DNA from: Salinibacterium sp. M195
GTDB lineage: Bacteria; Actinomycetota; Actinomycetes; Actinomycetales; Microbacteriaceae
Direction: 5' to 3'
Assembly (NCBI RefSeq): GCF_019443965.1
Contig: NZ_CP040814.1
Span: 620,001 to 684,000, forward strand
Length of the DNA: 64,000 nucleotides
This document shows positions 17,163 through 24,861 of this stretch, one piece after another (positions within the stretch are counted from its first letter, which is position 1; the number at the start of each line of letters is the position of its first letter). The notes beneath the pieces are model-generated. The model did no database searches. It had not been told where the DNA came from and saw nothing but the letters and a program-made list of their open reading frames with translations. The position numbers and the translations under genes are program-made.

Positions 17163-18221
17163 TTAGCCGATGCGCGAGGCGTGGTCTTTTGCCCATTCGA
17201 CGCGCACGCTGTCACCACGGGCGAAGTCGGATTCGGCAGAGGGGTGGTGGTCATTGGGGCGTTCGGCGATGATGCGCACGCCCGAGTCGGTGTCGACAAG
17301 AAAGCGTGTGGTCGGTCCGGTGTAGACGGTTTCGGAGACGGTGCCGAGTAGTGAAATCGCGCCAGCGGTGGCGGCTGCTGTTGCGGGTAGGAGGCGTACG
17401 CGTTCGGGGCGCACGCTCGAGAGGGCACCGTCGCTCGAGAGTGCTGCGGGCACTAGGTTGGAGAGTCCCAGAAACTTGGCGACGAATTCGGTGGCCGGGA
17501 ATTCGTAGACTTCGCGGGCGGTGCCGACCTGTTCGACCCGGCCGTTGTTGAAGACGGCGACGCGGTCGCTCAGCGTGAGGGCTTCTTCTTGGTCGTGGGT
17601 GACGAAGATGAAAGTGATGCCGACTTCGCGTTGGATTTGCTTGAGCTCGATCTGCATTTCTTCGCGCAGTTGCTTGTCGAGGGCTCCGAGTGGTTCGTCG
17701 AGCAGCAGCACTTGGGGGCGCAGGATGAGCGCGCGAGCCAGGGCGATGCGCTGGCGTTGGCCGCCGGAGAGTTGGTGGGGAAGGCGATCCGCGACGGCAG
17801 AGAGGCGCACTTGCTCGAGGGCAACACCCACCTGGGTTGCGCGTTCGGCGCGGCTGACTCCGGCAACCCGCAGTCCGTAGCCGACGTTTTCCGCGATCGT
17901 GAAGTGCGGGAACAGCGCGTAATCCTGAAACACCGTGTTGACCTGGCGCGCATGCGGCGGAACAGCAGTTACGTCGGTTCCGCTGAGATGGATGCTGCCG
18001 CGCGTGACGTTCTCGAAGCCCGCGATCATCCGCAGCACGGTGGTCTTGCCTGAGCCGGAGGGGCCGAGCATCGAGAGGAACTCCCCCGGCTTCACGTCAA
18101 GGTTGAGCGCTTCAACTGCGGTGAAGTCGCCGAATTCCTTGGAGACCCCAGAGAGGGTTACGGCACCGGGCGCTGTGAGGGAGTCCGATTCGGACGGGGC
18201 TTGCTGGGCGGAAGCGTGCAC
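17163..18221 (-). CDS. potA: Polyamine ABC transporter ATPase PotA-like
   Basis: A 352-residue ATPase: Walker A 'GPSGSGKTT', Q-loop 'VFQDYALFPH', signature 'LSGGQRQRIALARAL', Walker B 'VLLLDEPLGALD' and a C-terminal TOBE-type domain ('RPERVRLLPA'). I choose the GTG at 18221 because AAGGAG lies 6 bases before it; the frame extends to 18284 but lacks a good ribosome-binding site. First gene of the operon, divergent from a GntR regulator, with a palindromic candidate operator between them. Confidence 0.9.
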   Translation of the reverse strand: MHASAQQAPSESDSLTAPGAVTLSGVSKEFGDFTAVEALNLDVKPGEFLSMLGPSGSGKTTVLRMIAGFENVTRGSIHLSGTDVTAVPPHARQVNTVFQDYALFPHFTIAENVGYGLRVAGVSRAERATQVGVALEQVRLSAVADRLPHQLSGGQRQRIALARALILRPQVLLLDEPLGALDKQLREEMQIELKQIQREVGITFIFVTHDQEEALTLSDRVAVFNNGRVEQVGTAREVYEFPATEFVAKFLGLSNLVPAALSSDGALSSVRPERVRLLPATAAATAGAISLLGTVSETVYTGPTTRFLVDTDSGVRIIAERPNDHHPSAESDFARGDSVRVEWAKDHASRIG

Positions 18222-18254
18222 GAAGAACTCCTTGGAACGACATTGATCTCTGAG

Positions 18255-18276
18255 TGGATCTAAACCTATAGAACCA
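18255..18276. promoter_or_regulatory. Candidate GntR operator in the potA / GntR divergent promoter
   Basis: A 22-base imperfect palindrome (outer arms TGGATCTA and TAGAACCA; 8 of 11 positions symmetrical) in the 131-base gap between the divergent potA and GntR genes. AT-rich for this genome. The location fits a site from which the regulator controls both directions. Confidence 0.5.
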
Positions 18277-18352
18277 GAGTTCATATTTCAAGCGTGTGTC
18301 CAAATCGTCACAAAACAGCAACGGCTCAGGCGAACAGTGCGAGAATTGAGCA

Positions 18353-19156
18353 ATGCACCCGTCCGATTCGGCAGAAGCGCCGCGAAATAGTGGGGTTGTC
18401 GCCGATGACACCGCACGCTCCCGTGACGCCGCGCGACCGGGACGGCTGCAGGGCGCACTCTTCCAATCCATTGGTGATGCTGGCCGCGCCGAACTCGTCG
18501 AGCGTCGGCTCGCCGGGGCAATCACGGGCGGGCACCTTCGTGCTGGCGAGCGTCTTCCTTCGGAATATGACCTTGCGCGCAGCTTTGGGGTAGCCCCCAC
18601 GACCGTGCGTGAATCGCTCCTCGCGTTGCGCAGCCAGGGCCTCGTCGTCACACGTCGCGGACGCAATGGCGGCAGCTTCGTCGCAGACTCTGCTGACCCG
18701 GTCGCCCACGCGCGCACCGCTTTGGCGGCAACATCCCGCGTCGCTCTTCGTGATCTGGGTGCCCACTACGCGGCCATCACCGCCGCGTGCGTTCGTCTCG
18801 CGGCGCGGCGAGCGGTTCCGTCGGAAGTGCAGCAGGTGCGTTCGCGGCTCGATCGCCTTGACGAATCAGATCTCGAACAGTGGCGAAGAACCCTCGACGA
18901 TGCGCAGATCGAGCTTGTTGCCCTCAGTCAGTCGGCCAGGCTCACCCGCGAACAGATGCGATTGCAAGCTGAAATGTCACCCATGCTTCGCCTCGTTGAC
19001 GCGGATGAAACATCCCGCAGCGCCCAGCATGCTCTGCTGCTCAACGTCGTGAATGCGGTGGAAGCGGGCAACGACCACGAAGCAGTTGCGGCGACCGAGC
19101 GCATGGTGGATGCCGTAATCGATGCGCTCATCGACCTGCAGTCTCCAGTGCGCTGA
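18353..19156 (+). CDS. GntR-family regulator (FadR-type)
   Basis: A 267-residue regulator. The winged helix at ~48-115 is classical ('VERRLAGAITGGHLRAGERLPSEYDLARSFGV', 'TTVRESLLALRSQGLVVTRRGRNGGSFV'). The all-helical C-terminal half (~135-260) looks like an FCD effector domain. It is transcribed away from potA and toward a Cache-domain gene, so it probably controls polyamine uptake. Its ribosome-binding site is weak. The effector is not evident; putrescine, GABA or a downstream acid are candidates by context. Confidence 0.88.
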   Translation: MHPSDSAEAPRNSGVVADDTARSRDAARPGRLQGALFQSIGDAGRAELVERRLAGAITGGHLRAGERLPSEYDLARSFGVAPTTVRESLLALRSQGLVVTRRGRNGGSFVADSADPVAHARTALAATSRVALRDLGAHYAAITAACVRLAARRAVPSEVQQVRSRLDRLDESDLEQWRRTLDDAQIELVALSQSARLTREQMRLQAEMSPMLRLVDADETSRSAQHALLLNVVNAVEAGNDHEAVAATERMVDAVIDALIDLQSPVR

Positions 19157-19250
19157 ACTAGCGGTACAGGGTGTCTGGTGCATAAGATGCGACGAACAGG
19201 TTCAGCCAGAGTAGGCAGCACCCGATGAAGACAAGCGAAGGCGCAACGCA

Positions 19251-19958
19251 ATGGTGACGACAGCGACAGAGGCGAGCACAGCGGCTCGCGCCGCAGCGAT
19301 CGTGTCCCAGTATTTCAGCGCCCCGATTGCCAGCCTCGAAGCGACTGCGACCCAACTTGGCACCGAGCTGGCGGCATCCGGGCACTTGGGACAGCTCTCA
19401 TCTCAACAGCTTGATGCACTGGTCGAGCCGCACGCTCTGGCAACGGTAGCTCTGCCCGATGTGAACATTTACGGTGCCGGTTTTATCGCTGCTGTTGGAC
19501 TCCTGGCGGATGAACGAAACCACCTTTCTTGGTGGCAAGGCGACGACCCCAAGCGACTACTTCTCGCCGCCCAATCGGTGAACAAAGAGCACATCGATTA
19601 CAGCGAGCTTGAGTGGTTTCGGGTGCCGATGGAGACCGGCCGTGGGCATGTTGCCGGGCCCTACGTCGACTACCTGTGTAGTGACGAATACACGATTACG
19701 ATCGCGGCGCCCGTGCACATCGATGGCACCTTCGTCGGCGTTGCTGGCCTTGATCTGCTCATCGATTCTGTTGAGCGTCAGCTGCTGCCGAAGCTCGCCG
19801 GACTCGGCGACAAGGTGACCCTCGTGAACAGTGTTGGTCGCGTCGTTATCTCGACGGATTCGCGCCATGCCACCGGCGATGCCGTGCGTGGTGGTCAACT
19901 AGCCGAGCTTGGGCGCACAGCCTGTGAGGGCGTCGCGTTGGAAATCATCGCCGAATAG
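19251..19958 (+). CDS. Soluble Cache (PDC) sensor-domain protein
   Basis: A 235-residue protein made almost only of a Cache/PDC-type ligand domain: 'DVNIYGAGFIAAVGLLADERNHLSWWQGDD', 'YSELEWFRVPMETGRGHVAGPYVDY' and 'YTITIAAPVHIDGTFVGVAGLDLLIDSVERQLLP'. Cache domains are normally the outside part of chemoreceptors and histidine kinases. Here there is no signal peptide, no membrane segment and no output domain, so it should stay in the cytosol. It follows the GntR gene by 94 bases on the same strand. It may sense an amine or amino acid for that regulator; this is inference. Confidence 0.8.
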   Translation: MVTTATEASTAARAAAIVSQYFSAPIASLEATATQLGTELAASGHLGQLSSQQLDALVEPHALATVALPDVNIYGAGFIAAVGLLADERNHLSWWQGDDPKRLLLAAQSVNKEHIDYSELEWFRVPMETGRGHVAGPYVDYLCSDEYTITIAAPVHIDGTFVGVAGLDLLIDSVERQLLPKLAGLGDKVTLVNSVGRVVISTDSRHATGDAVRGGQLAELGRTACEGVALEIIAE

Positions 19959-19967
19959 CGACCTAGT

Positions 19968-20465
19968 TTATCGAACCATGCGGGCGTCAACGATCTTTGG
20001 CGCGGCGGGGTCGGACTGTTCGGCGCCATCGAACTCGAAGCCGTTTCGACGGTAGAAAGCGACTGCTCGGGGGTTGGCTTTTGCGACCCAGAGCATCGCT
20101 GGGGTGTCTCCCAGAACTTCGTCAAGCAGTGATTGGCCCGCGCCGGTGCCGTAGTGCGACGCGGCGAGATAGATTGCATAAAGTTGCCGGTCGCGCGGCA
20201 ACTCTTCTTCTCCCTTAGAGCGCATGCCGTTTCCGGCGCAGGCGAACCCGGTGATCTCCCCACCGCTCTCAGCGACCCGGATGCTCACATCCGTGCGAGG
20301 GTCGGTCAGAATGCGATTCCACATCCGGTGTCGTCCCTCAACATACTCAGCACTGAAGAAATCCCCGGGCAGGAGATGGGAGTAGGTTTCGCGCCACGCT
20401 GACACGTGCAACTCGGCAAGCGCGGGCGCGTCGGCTAATTGTGGTGCTCGGAGAGCAAAAGTCAT
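19968..20465 (-). CDS. GNAT-family N-acetyltransferase
   Basis: A 165-residue GNAT enzyme. Features: beta strand 'IRVAESGGEITGFACAG', the acetyl-CoA loop in 'LYAIYLAASHYGTGAGQSLLDEVL' (Q/R-x-x-G-x-G/A type) and the C-terminal 'LWVAKANPRAVAFYRRNGFEFDG'. It transfers acetyl from acetyl-CoA to an unknown amine. Its 3' end converges on the Cache-protein gene with 9 bases between the stops. A polyamine substrate would fit the neighbours, but nothing in the sequence shows it. Confidence 0.88.
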   Translation of the reverse strand: MTFALRAPQLADAPALAELHVSAWRETYSHLLPGDFFSAEYVEGRHRMWNRILTDPRTDVSIRVAESGGEITGFACAGNGMRSKGEEELPRDRQLYAIYLAASHYGTGAGQSLLDEVLGDTPAMLWVAKANPRAVAFYRRNGFEFDGAEQSDPAAPKIVDARMVR

Positions 20466-20593
20466 AGCGGCATCTTCACACGATCGTCTCGTCTCGTCTA
20501 GGACTTACGGCAGGCCCTCGGCACCCTGTTGGTGCTCGTCGGGATGACGCTTGGCCAGCGGCGCCGGCGTCAATTTGTGGAGCGGTGACGTCG

Positions 20594-20609
20594 GTTACCG
20601 TCAGGTAAC
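20594..20609. promoter_or_regulatory. Palindrome upstream of the sugar operon promoter
   Basis: A perfect inverted repeat GTTACC-N4-GGTAAC, 15 bases upstream of the -35 box of the sugar operon. Its place suggests an activator or second repressor site. Confidence 0.4.
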
Positions 20610-20624
20610 GCCTGATCGAAAGCC

Positions 20625-20653
20625 TTGACAACCCGAATTATAACTAATAAGAA
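20625..20653 (+). promoter_or_regulatory. Sigma-70-type promoter of the sugar ABC operon
   Basis: A consensus -35 box TTGACA (20625-20630), a 17-base spacer and a -10-like TAAGAA (20648-20653), 62 bases before the start codon. It is the clearest housekeeping promoter in the window. A direct repeat overlaps and follows the -10 region, so it should be tightly repressible. Confidence 0.6.
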
Positions 20654-20669
20654 TGCTTGTTAACTAATA
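20641..20669. promoter_or_regulatory. TAACTAATA direct repeat, candidate ROK operator
   Basis: The 9-base word TAACTAATA occurs exactly twice with a 20-base period (20641-20649 and 20661-20669), i.e. on the same face of the helix. It overlaps the -10 box. It is strikingly AT-rich for this genome. The ROK regulator encoded two genes downstream is the likely ligand. Confidence 0.5.
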
Positions 20670-20715
20670 GCTCGTGAGGGCGAGAAGTCGCCCCCACACT
20701 TCGGAAAGGACCAGC

Positions 20716-21801
20716 ATGCGCACCAAATTGCTTGCTATCGCCGCCGCAGGGTTGCTCGTCACCGGCTTGGCCGCGTGCAGCGACGGTGGCGGAGACGCCC
20801 CGAACAATGATTCAGAGCAGGTCGGCAAAATCGCCGTGCTCCTGCCCGACTCCAAGTCGTCACCGCGTTGGGAAACCGCGGACCGTGTGTTCTTCGAACA
20901 GGCATTTGCTGCAGCCGGCCTCACCGAAGAGGACTACATCATCAGCAACGCCGAAGGCGATGCATCCGTGCAGACCAGCCAGGCCGACCAAGCCATCACC
21001 GATGGCGCCACCGTGCTCGTGCTCGTGAACCTCGATAACGGGTCAGGCTCCGCGATCATCGACAACGCGCAATCACAGGGCGTCACGGTCATCGACTATG
21101 ACCGCCTCACGGTTGGCGGTAACGCTGACTACTACGTGAGTGGAGACGCCACCGCGGCCGGAGTGTTGCAGGGCGAAGGCCTTGTCGAGGACCTCGCCGG
21201 TATCGATACTCCCCGTGTTGCCATCCTCGATGGTGCTCCGACTGACTCCTTCGCCACCGACCTCGCTACGGGCTACGGCTCAGTGCTCGACCCGCTGTTC
21301 GAATCGGGCGAGTTCGAGAAGGTTGACCAGCAAGCAGTCAAGGGCTGGGACGGTGCCACCGCGTTGACGATGTTCGAGCAGATGCTCACCGCAGCGAGCA
21401 ATGACATCGACGGGGCTATCGCCGCCAATGACACGCTCGCGAATGCGGTTGTGTCCGCTCTCAAGTCGCAAGGTCTGGGAATGATCCCGGTTAGTGGCCT
21501 CGACGGAACCATCCCGGCGCTCCAGCACATCCTTGCAGGCGAGCAGACCTTCACCGTCTACTTCTCCTACGGAACACAGGCGAAACTTGCCGCTGACCTG
21601 GCGGTGCAGTTGCTGAACGGTGAAGAGCCGACAGGAATCACCGCAGAGGTCGATAACGAGGGAAAGACCATCCCCGCGATGATGATCGACCCGGTCACCG
21701 TGCGAGCCGACAACATTGAGGACACCGTGATTGCGGATGGCCTCATCACGTGGGATGACATCTGCGTTGGTGAGTACGCTCAGTACTGCCCAGCAGGCTG
21801 A
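20716..21801 (+). CDS. Sugar-binding lipoprotein (XylF/RbsB type)
   Basis: A 361-residue exported lipoprotein with lipobox 'VTGLAACS' after 'MRTKLLAIAAAGLLV'. The mature protein has the type I periplasmic-binding fold with XylF-like motifs: 'KIAVLLPDSKSSPRWETADRVFF', 'VTVIDYDRLTVGGNADYYVS' and 'IPVSGLDGTIPALQHILAGEQTFTVY'. The start ATG follows GGAAAGGA. It delivers a pentose-like sugar to the permease at 24858. The transporter genes are split by a regulator and an isomerase, all on one strand with small gaps. Confidence 0.9.
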   Translation: MRTKLLAIAAAGLLVTGLAACSDGGGDAPNNDSEQVGKIAVLLPDSKSSPRWETADRVFFEQAFAAAGLTEEDYIISNAEGDASVQTSQADQAITDGATVLVLVNLDNGSGSAIIDNAQSQGVTVIDYDRLTVGGNADYYVSGDATAAGVLQGEGLVEDLAGIDTPRVAILDGAPTDSFATDLATGYGSVLDPLFESGEFEKVDQQAVKGWDGATALTMFEQMLTAASNDIDGAIAANDTLANAVVSALKSQGLGMIPVSGLDGTIPALQHILAGEQTFTVYFSYGTQAKLAADLAVQLLNGEEPTGITAEVDNEGKTIPAMMIDPVTVRADNIEDTVIADGLITWDDICVGEYAQYCPAG

Positions 21802-21828
21802 ACGACTCCCTCTAGCTAAAGGAACACC

Positions 21829-23082
21829 ATGGTGCGGACCACGATTACGGCAGACTCTCCGAGTTTGATGCGTCGACTCAACACGGTAGCGGTGTTGGGC
21901 TCGATCCGTGATCGTGGTCCCATCTCACGCCCGGCCCTCGCTCGCGAGACCGGACTATCCACCCCAACGATCGCTCACATCGTCGAGTTGCTGCTCGACA
22001 AAGGCTACGTCGACGAGGTAGATTCCTCGCCAGACCACGGACCAAAACGACCCGGCCCGCGAGCGAAATTGCTCAGTTTCCGGGCGACCCTCGGCTATGT
22101 AATCGGCATCGACACCGGCGCGGATAACTCCGCCGCGAAGCTGGCAGATCTCTCGGGCAAGGTCGTCGCCGAAGCCCGAATTCAGCACACGCAACCCGTG
22201 CGCAGCGAAGATGTTCTGAACACCATCCGAGCCGTCACAGCTCACGTTCTCACTGAGGCTTCGGTCTCAGCCAGCGACCTGCACGCCATCACCATCGGCA
22301 CGCCTGGCGTCGTCGACCCGAGCACCGGAAAAATCTCTCTCGCGCCTCAAATTCAGGGCTGGGACGGGCTCGACTTAGCCACCGAGCTGAGTGACCTCGC
22401 CGACTGCCCCATCGTGATTGAAAACGAATCGCATCTCTCCCTTCTTGCCGAGCGATGGATGGGCCGGGCTCGCGACGCTGTCGACGTGATTTTCGTACAG
22501 CTAGGGATTGGCATCGGAGGCGCCATCCTCATGGGAGGCAAAATCTATCGCGGCAGCAACGGCGCCGCGGGAGAAATCGCTTATCTCGTAACCGGCGGCG
22601 AAGACGAAGATGTGCCTCCGGAGTCATCCGCCGGCGCCTTCGAATGGTTCGCTGGTGGGCAGGCTTACCGTCGCCACGGAATGCGGGTCGCCGCAACGGA
22701 TGCCGGAGCACTGCTCCTAGAACTTGCCGGGGGAAACCCTGAGGGGGTCACCGCCCGGATCGTCTTTGACGCGGCAGCGCAGGGAGACCCTGCAGCACTC
22801 GAGATCACTTCGATGCTCCTCGCCCGGCTCGGCCGCGGGCTCGCCAGTATCGCGACAACGTTGAACCCCGAACTCATTCTGATTGGTGGCGGAATTACGA
22901 ATGCCGGAGAGGTTGTGCTGCAGCCCATCCGCGATGTCATCGAAAACATCACCCCGTACCCGCCCGCTATCGCCCTCAGCGCTCTCGGAGATGACGGAAC
23001 CGCACTCGGTGCCGTTCGTCGTGCCATGGAAGTCGCCGAGGAAACCACTTTCTCTTTTCTCACCGTGAAACAGAACCAGTAA
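21829..23082 (+). CDS. ROK-family transcriptional regulator
   Basis: A 417-residue repressor-type ROK protein. The N-terminal winged helix reads 'RDRGPISRPALARETGLSTPTIAHIVELLLDKGYV'; the sugar-kinase-like domain follows ('IGIDTGADNSAAKLADLSG', 'GIGIGGAILMGGKIYRGSNGAAGEIAYL'). The Cys-rich zinc motif usual in ROK proteins is missing (the stretch after GEIAYL has no Cys), and the kinase NDxN catalytic site reads ENES. It is therefore a regulator without kinase activity and probably without structural zinc. It starts 27 bases after the binding-protein gene behind AAAGGAAC. Confidence 0.9.
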   Translation: MVRTTITADSPSLMRRLNTVAVLGSIRDRGPISRPALARETGLSTPTIAHIVELLLDKGYVDEVDSSPDHGPKRPGPRAKLLSFRATLGYVIGIDTGADNSAAKLADLSGKVVAEARIQHTQPVRSEDVLNTIRAVTAHVLTEASVSASDLHAITIGTPGVVDPSTGKISLAPQIQGWDGLDLATELSDLADCPIVIENESHLSLLAERWMGRARDAVDVIFVQLGIGIGGAILMGGKIYRGSNGAAGEIAYLVTGGEDEDVPPESSAGAFEWFAGGQAYRRHGMRVAATDAGALLLELAGGNPEGVTARIVFDAAAQGDPAALEITSMLLARLGRGLASIATTLNPELILIGGGITNAGEVVLQPIRDVIENITPYPPAIALSALGDDGTALGAVRRAMEVAEETTFSFLTVKQNQ

Positions 23083-23098
23083 TAAGGAGATTCTCGCC

Positions 23099-24016
23099 AT
23101 GAGCTTCAGCTATTCTGCCTCGACCTTCCTGCCGTTCCGCGACATGGAAGCCTGCATAGCGGCGCGGAAGATCACGCGCGAGGAAATCACCCAGCACGCC
23201 AACCCTGACTTTCGCATCCGAGTTGAAGATGACAAGACGGCGTTCTATCAAGCGTTCGCCAATGATCTGGTTGACCGGATTCGCGAGGCTCGCGATGAGA
23301 GCCGAGATTTTGTGGGCATTCTGCCCGTCGGACCAGTGCCGCAGTATGCCGAAGCGGCGCGCATCATTAACGAGGAACGACTGAGCTTGGCGCACGTGCG
23401 TACTTTCAACATGGACGAGTATGCGAACGAGCACGGCGAGACCGCACCGCCCGAATGGGAAGGATCGTTCCGCACCGCCATGTGGCAAAACTTCTTGGGA
23501 CGCATCGATGAAGATCTTCGTCCGAAGGAAGAGAACATCCACTTTCCGAGCACGGCCAACATCGGTGACTATTCGACGATGATCGAGGATGCCGGCGGCG
23601 CCGACGTTTGCTACGGCGGCATCGGATGGAGTGGCCACATCGCCTTTTGGGAGCCCCAACTCGGCGCCGAATTTGACGGTGACCTCGACGCCTATCGTGC
23701 CGCCCCCGGGCGCATCGTTGAGCTCAACCCGATGACCGTTATGCAAAACGCGTTGCACTCTTTCGGTGCCGACTGGTCGTGGGTGCCACCCATGGCAGCC
23801 ACTGTCGGGCCGAAAGATATTCTCGGCGCAAAGCACCGTTCATTCTGGCTCGACGGCTACCTCGGAGGCGGGATCTCCTGGCAGCGCTTCATCGCACGGC
23901 TTGTCGCGCACGGCCCGGTCAACGAATTTGTCCCCGGATCGTTCCTTCAAGAAACGCGCTGCGACTACACAATGCTTGGCGAAGTCGCAGACAACGTCGA
24001 AATCGCGATGTCCTAA
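23099..24016 (+). CDS. NagB-like sugar-phosphate isomerase/deaminase with altered active site
   Basis: A 305-residue member of the glucosamine-6-phosphate deaminase/6-phosphogluconolactonase superfamily. The loop 'VRTFNMDEYAN' keeps the proton-abstracting Asp (Asp106). The second family motif, GxGxDGHIAFNEP, here reads GIGWSGHIAFWEP: His180 and Glu185 remain, but the catalytic Asp is Ser178 and the Asn is Trp. So it probably acts on another substrate or by another route than NagB. It lies between the ROK regulator and the ATPase in a xylose-type importer operon, with AAGGAG upstream. The real reaction is unknown. Confidence 0.82.
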   Translation: MSFSYSASTFLPFRDMEACIAARKITREEITQHANPDFRIRVEDDKTAFYQAFANDLVDRIREARDESRDFVGILPVGPVPQYAEAARIINEERLSLAHVRTFNMDEYANEHGETAPPEWEGSFRTAMWQNFLGRIDEDLRPKEENIHFPSTANIGDYSTMIEDAGGADVCYGGIGWSGHIAFWEPQLGAEFDGDLDAYRAAPGRIVELNPMTVMQNALHSFGADWSWVPPMAATVGPKDILGAKHRSFWLDGYLGGGISWQRFIARLVAHGPVNEFVPGSFLQETRCDYTMLGEVADNVEIAMS

Positions 24017-24084
24017 GCACAGCCTCGAAACGACTACCTCAAAATGACTACCTCGAAATGACTTCTTCGATCGGAAAGGGAACC

Positions 24085-24861
24085 ATGACCGCAACGCCAG
24101 CGCTCGAACTCAAGGGCGTTTCCAAGCAGTTTGGTGCCGTGCAGGCGCTGTATGACGTCGACCTCACTGTCAGCCCCGGCGAGATTGTGGCCCTGGTGGG
24201 CGACAACGGTGCCGGAAAATCGACGCTGATCAAATCCATCGCGGGCATCCACCCCCTCAGTAGCGGTCAGATCCTGTGGAAGGGCAAACCGGTGACGGTG
24301 CGTTCCCCGCGGCACGCAGCGGATCTCGGCATTGAGGTCGTTTACCAGGATCTGGCGTTGGCCGACAACCTCGATGTCGTCGAGAACATGTTTCTGGGGC
24401 GTGAGGTGCTCACCAAGACATTCCAACTCGATCGCACAGACATGGAACGTCGCGCGCTGGCGGTGCTCGATCAACTGGGAGTAACGACCATCCGATCGGT
24501 GCGTCAGAGCGTCGCCGGTCTCTCGGGAGGACAGCGCCAATCCGTCGCCGTCGCAAAAGCGGTGATGTGGAGTGCGCAACTGGTGATCCTCGACGAACCG
24601 ACCGCGGCTCTCGGCGTAGCCCAGACGCGGCAAGTTCTTGAGCTGGTGCGTCGCCTCGGCGAGCAAGGTCTTGGAGTCATCCTGATCTCCCACAACCTGC
24701 ACGACGTCTTTGAGGTCGCCGACCGCATCGTGGTGTTGCGGCTCGGTCAGAACGTCGCCGAATTTGATCGGCGCAGTGTCACGCAGACCACCGTCGTTGA
24801 AGCAATCACCGCCGGCGGCCTCTCCACCGTCCCCGGCCAGAATGAGGAGACCCTGTCGTGA
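24085..24861 (+). CDS. Sugar ABC transporter ATPase, single NBD
   Basis: A 258-residue ATPase of the ribose/xylose/fructose importer group: Walker A 'GDNGAGKST', 'VVYQDLALADNLDVVENMFLGRE', signature 'LSGGQRQSVAVAKAV' and Walker B 'LVILDEPTAALGV'. It has one nucleotide-binding domain, whereas XylG and RbsA carry two in tandem (~500 residues), so it is FrcA-like and works as a homodimer. I take ATG 24085 after AAAGGG. The upstream stretch 24017-24084 contains two near copies of the same short sequence (GACTACCTCAAAA / GACTACCTCGAAA). Confidence 0.9.
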   Translation: MTATPALELKGVSKQFGAVQALYDVDLTVSPGEIVALVGDNGAGKSTLIKSIAGIHPLSSGQILWKGKPVTVRSPRHAADLGIEVVYQDLALADNLDVVENMFLGREVLTKTFQLDRTDMERRALAVLDQLGVTTIRSVRQSVAGLSGGQRQSVAVAKAVMWSAQLVILDEPTAALGVAQTRQVLELVRRLGEQGLGVILISHNLHDVFEVADRIVVLRLGQNVAEFDRRSVTQTTVVEAITAGGLSTVPGQNEETLS

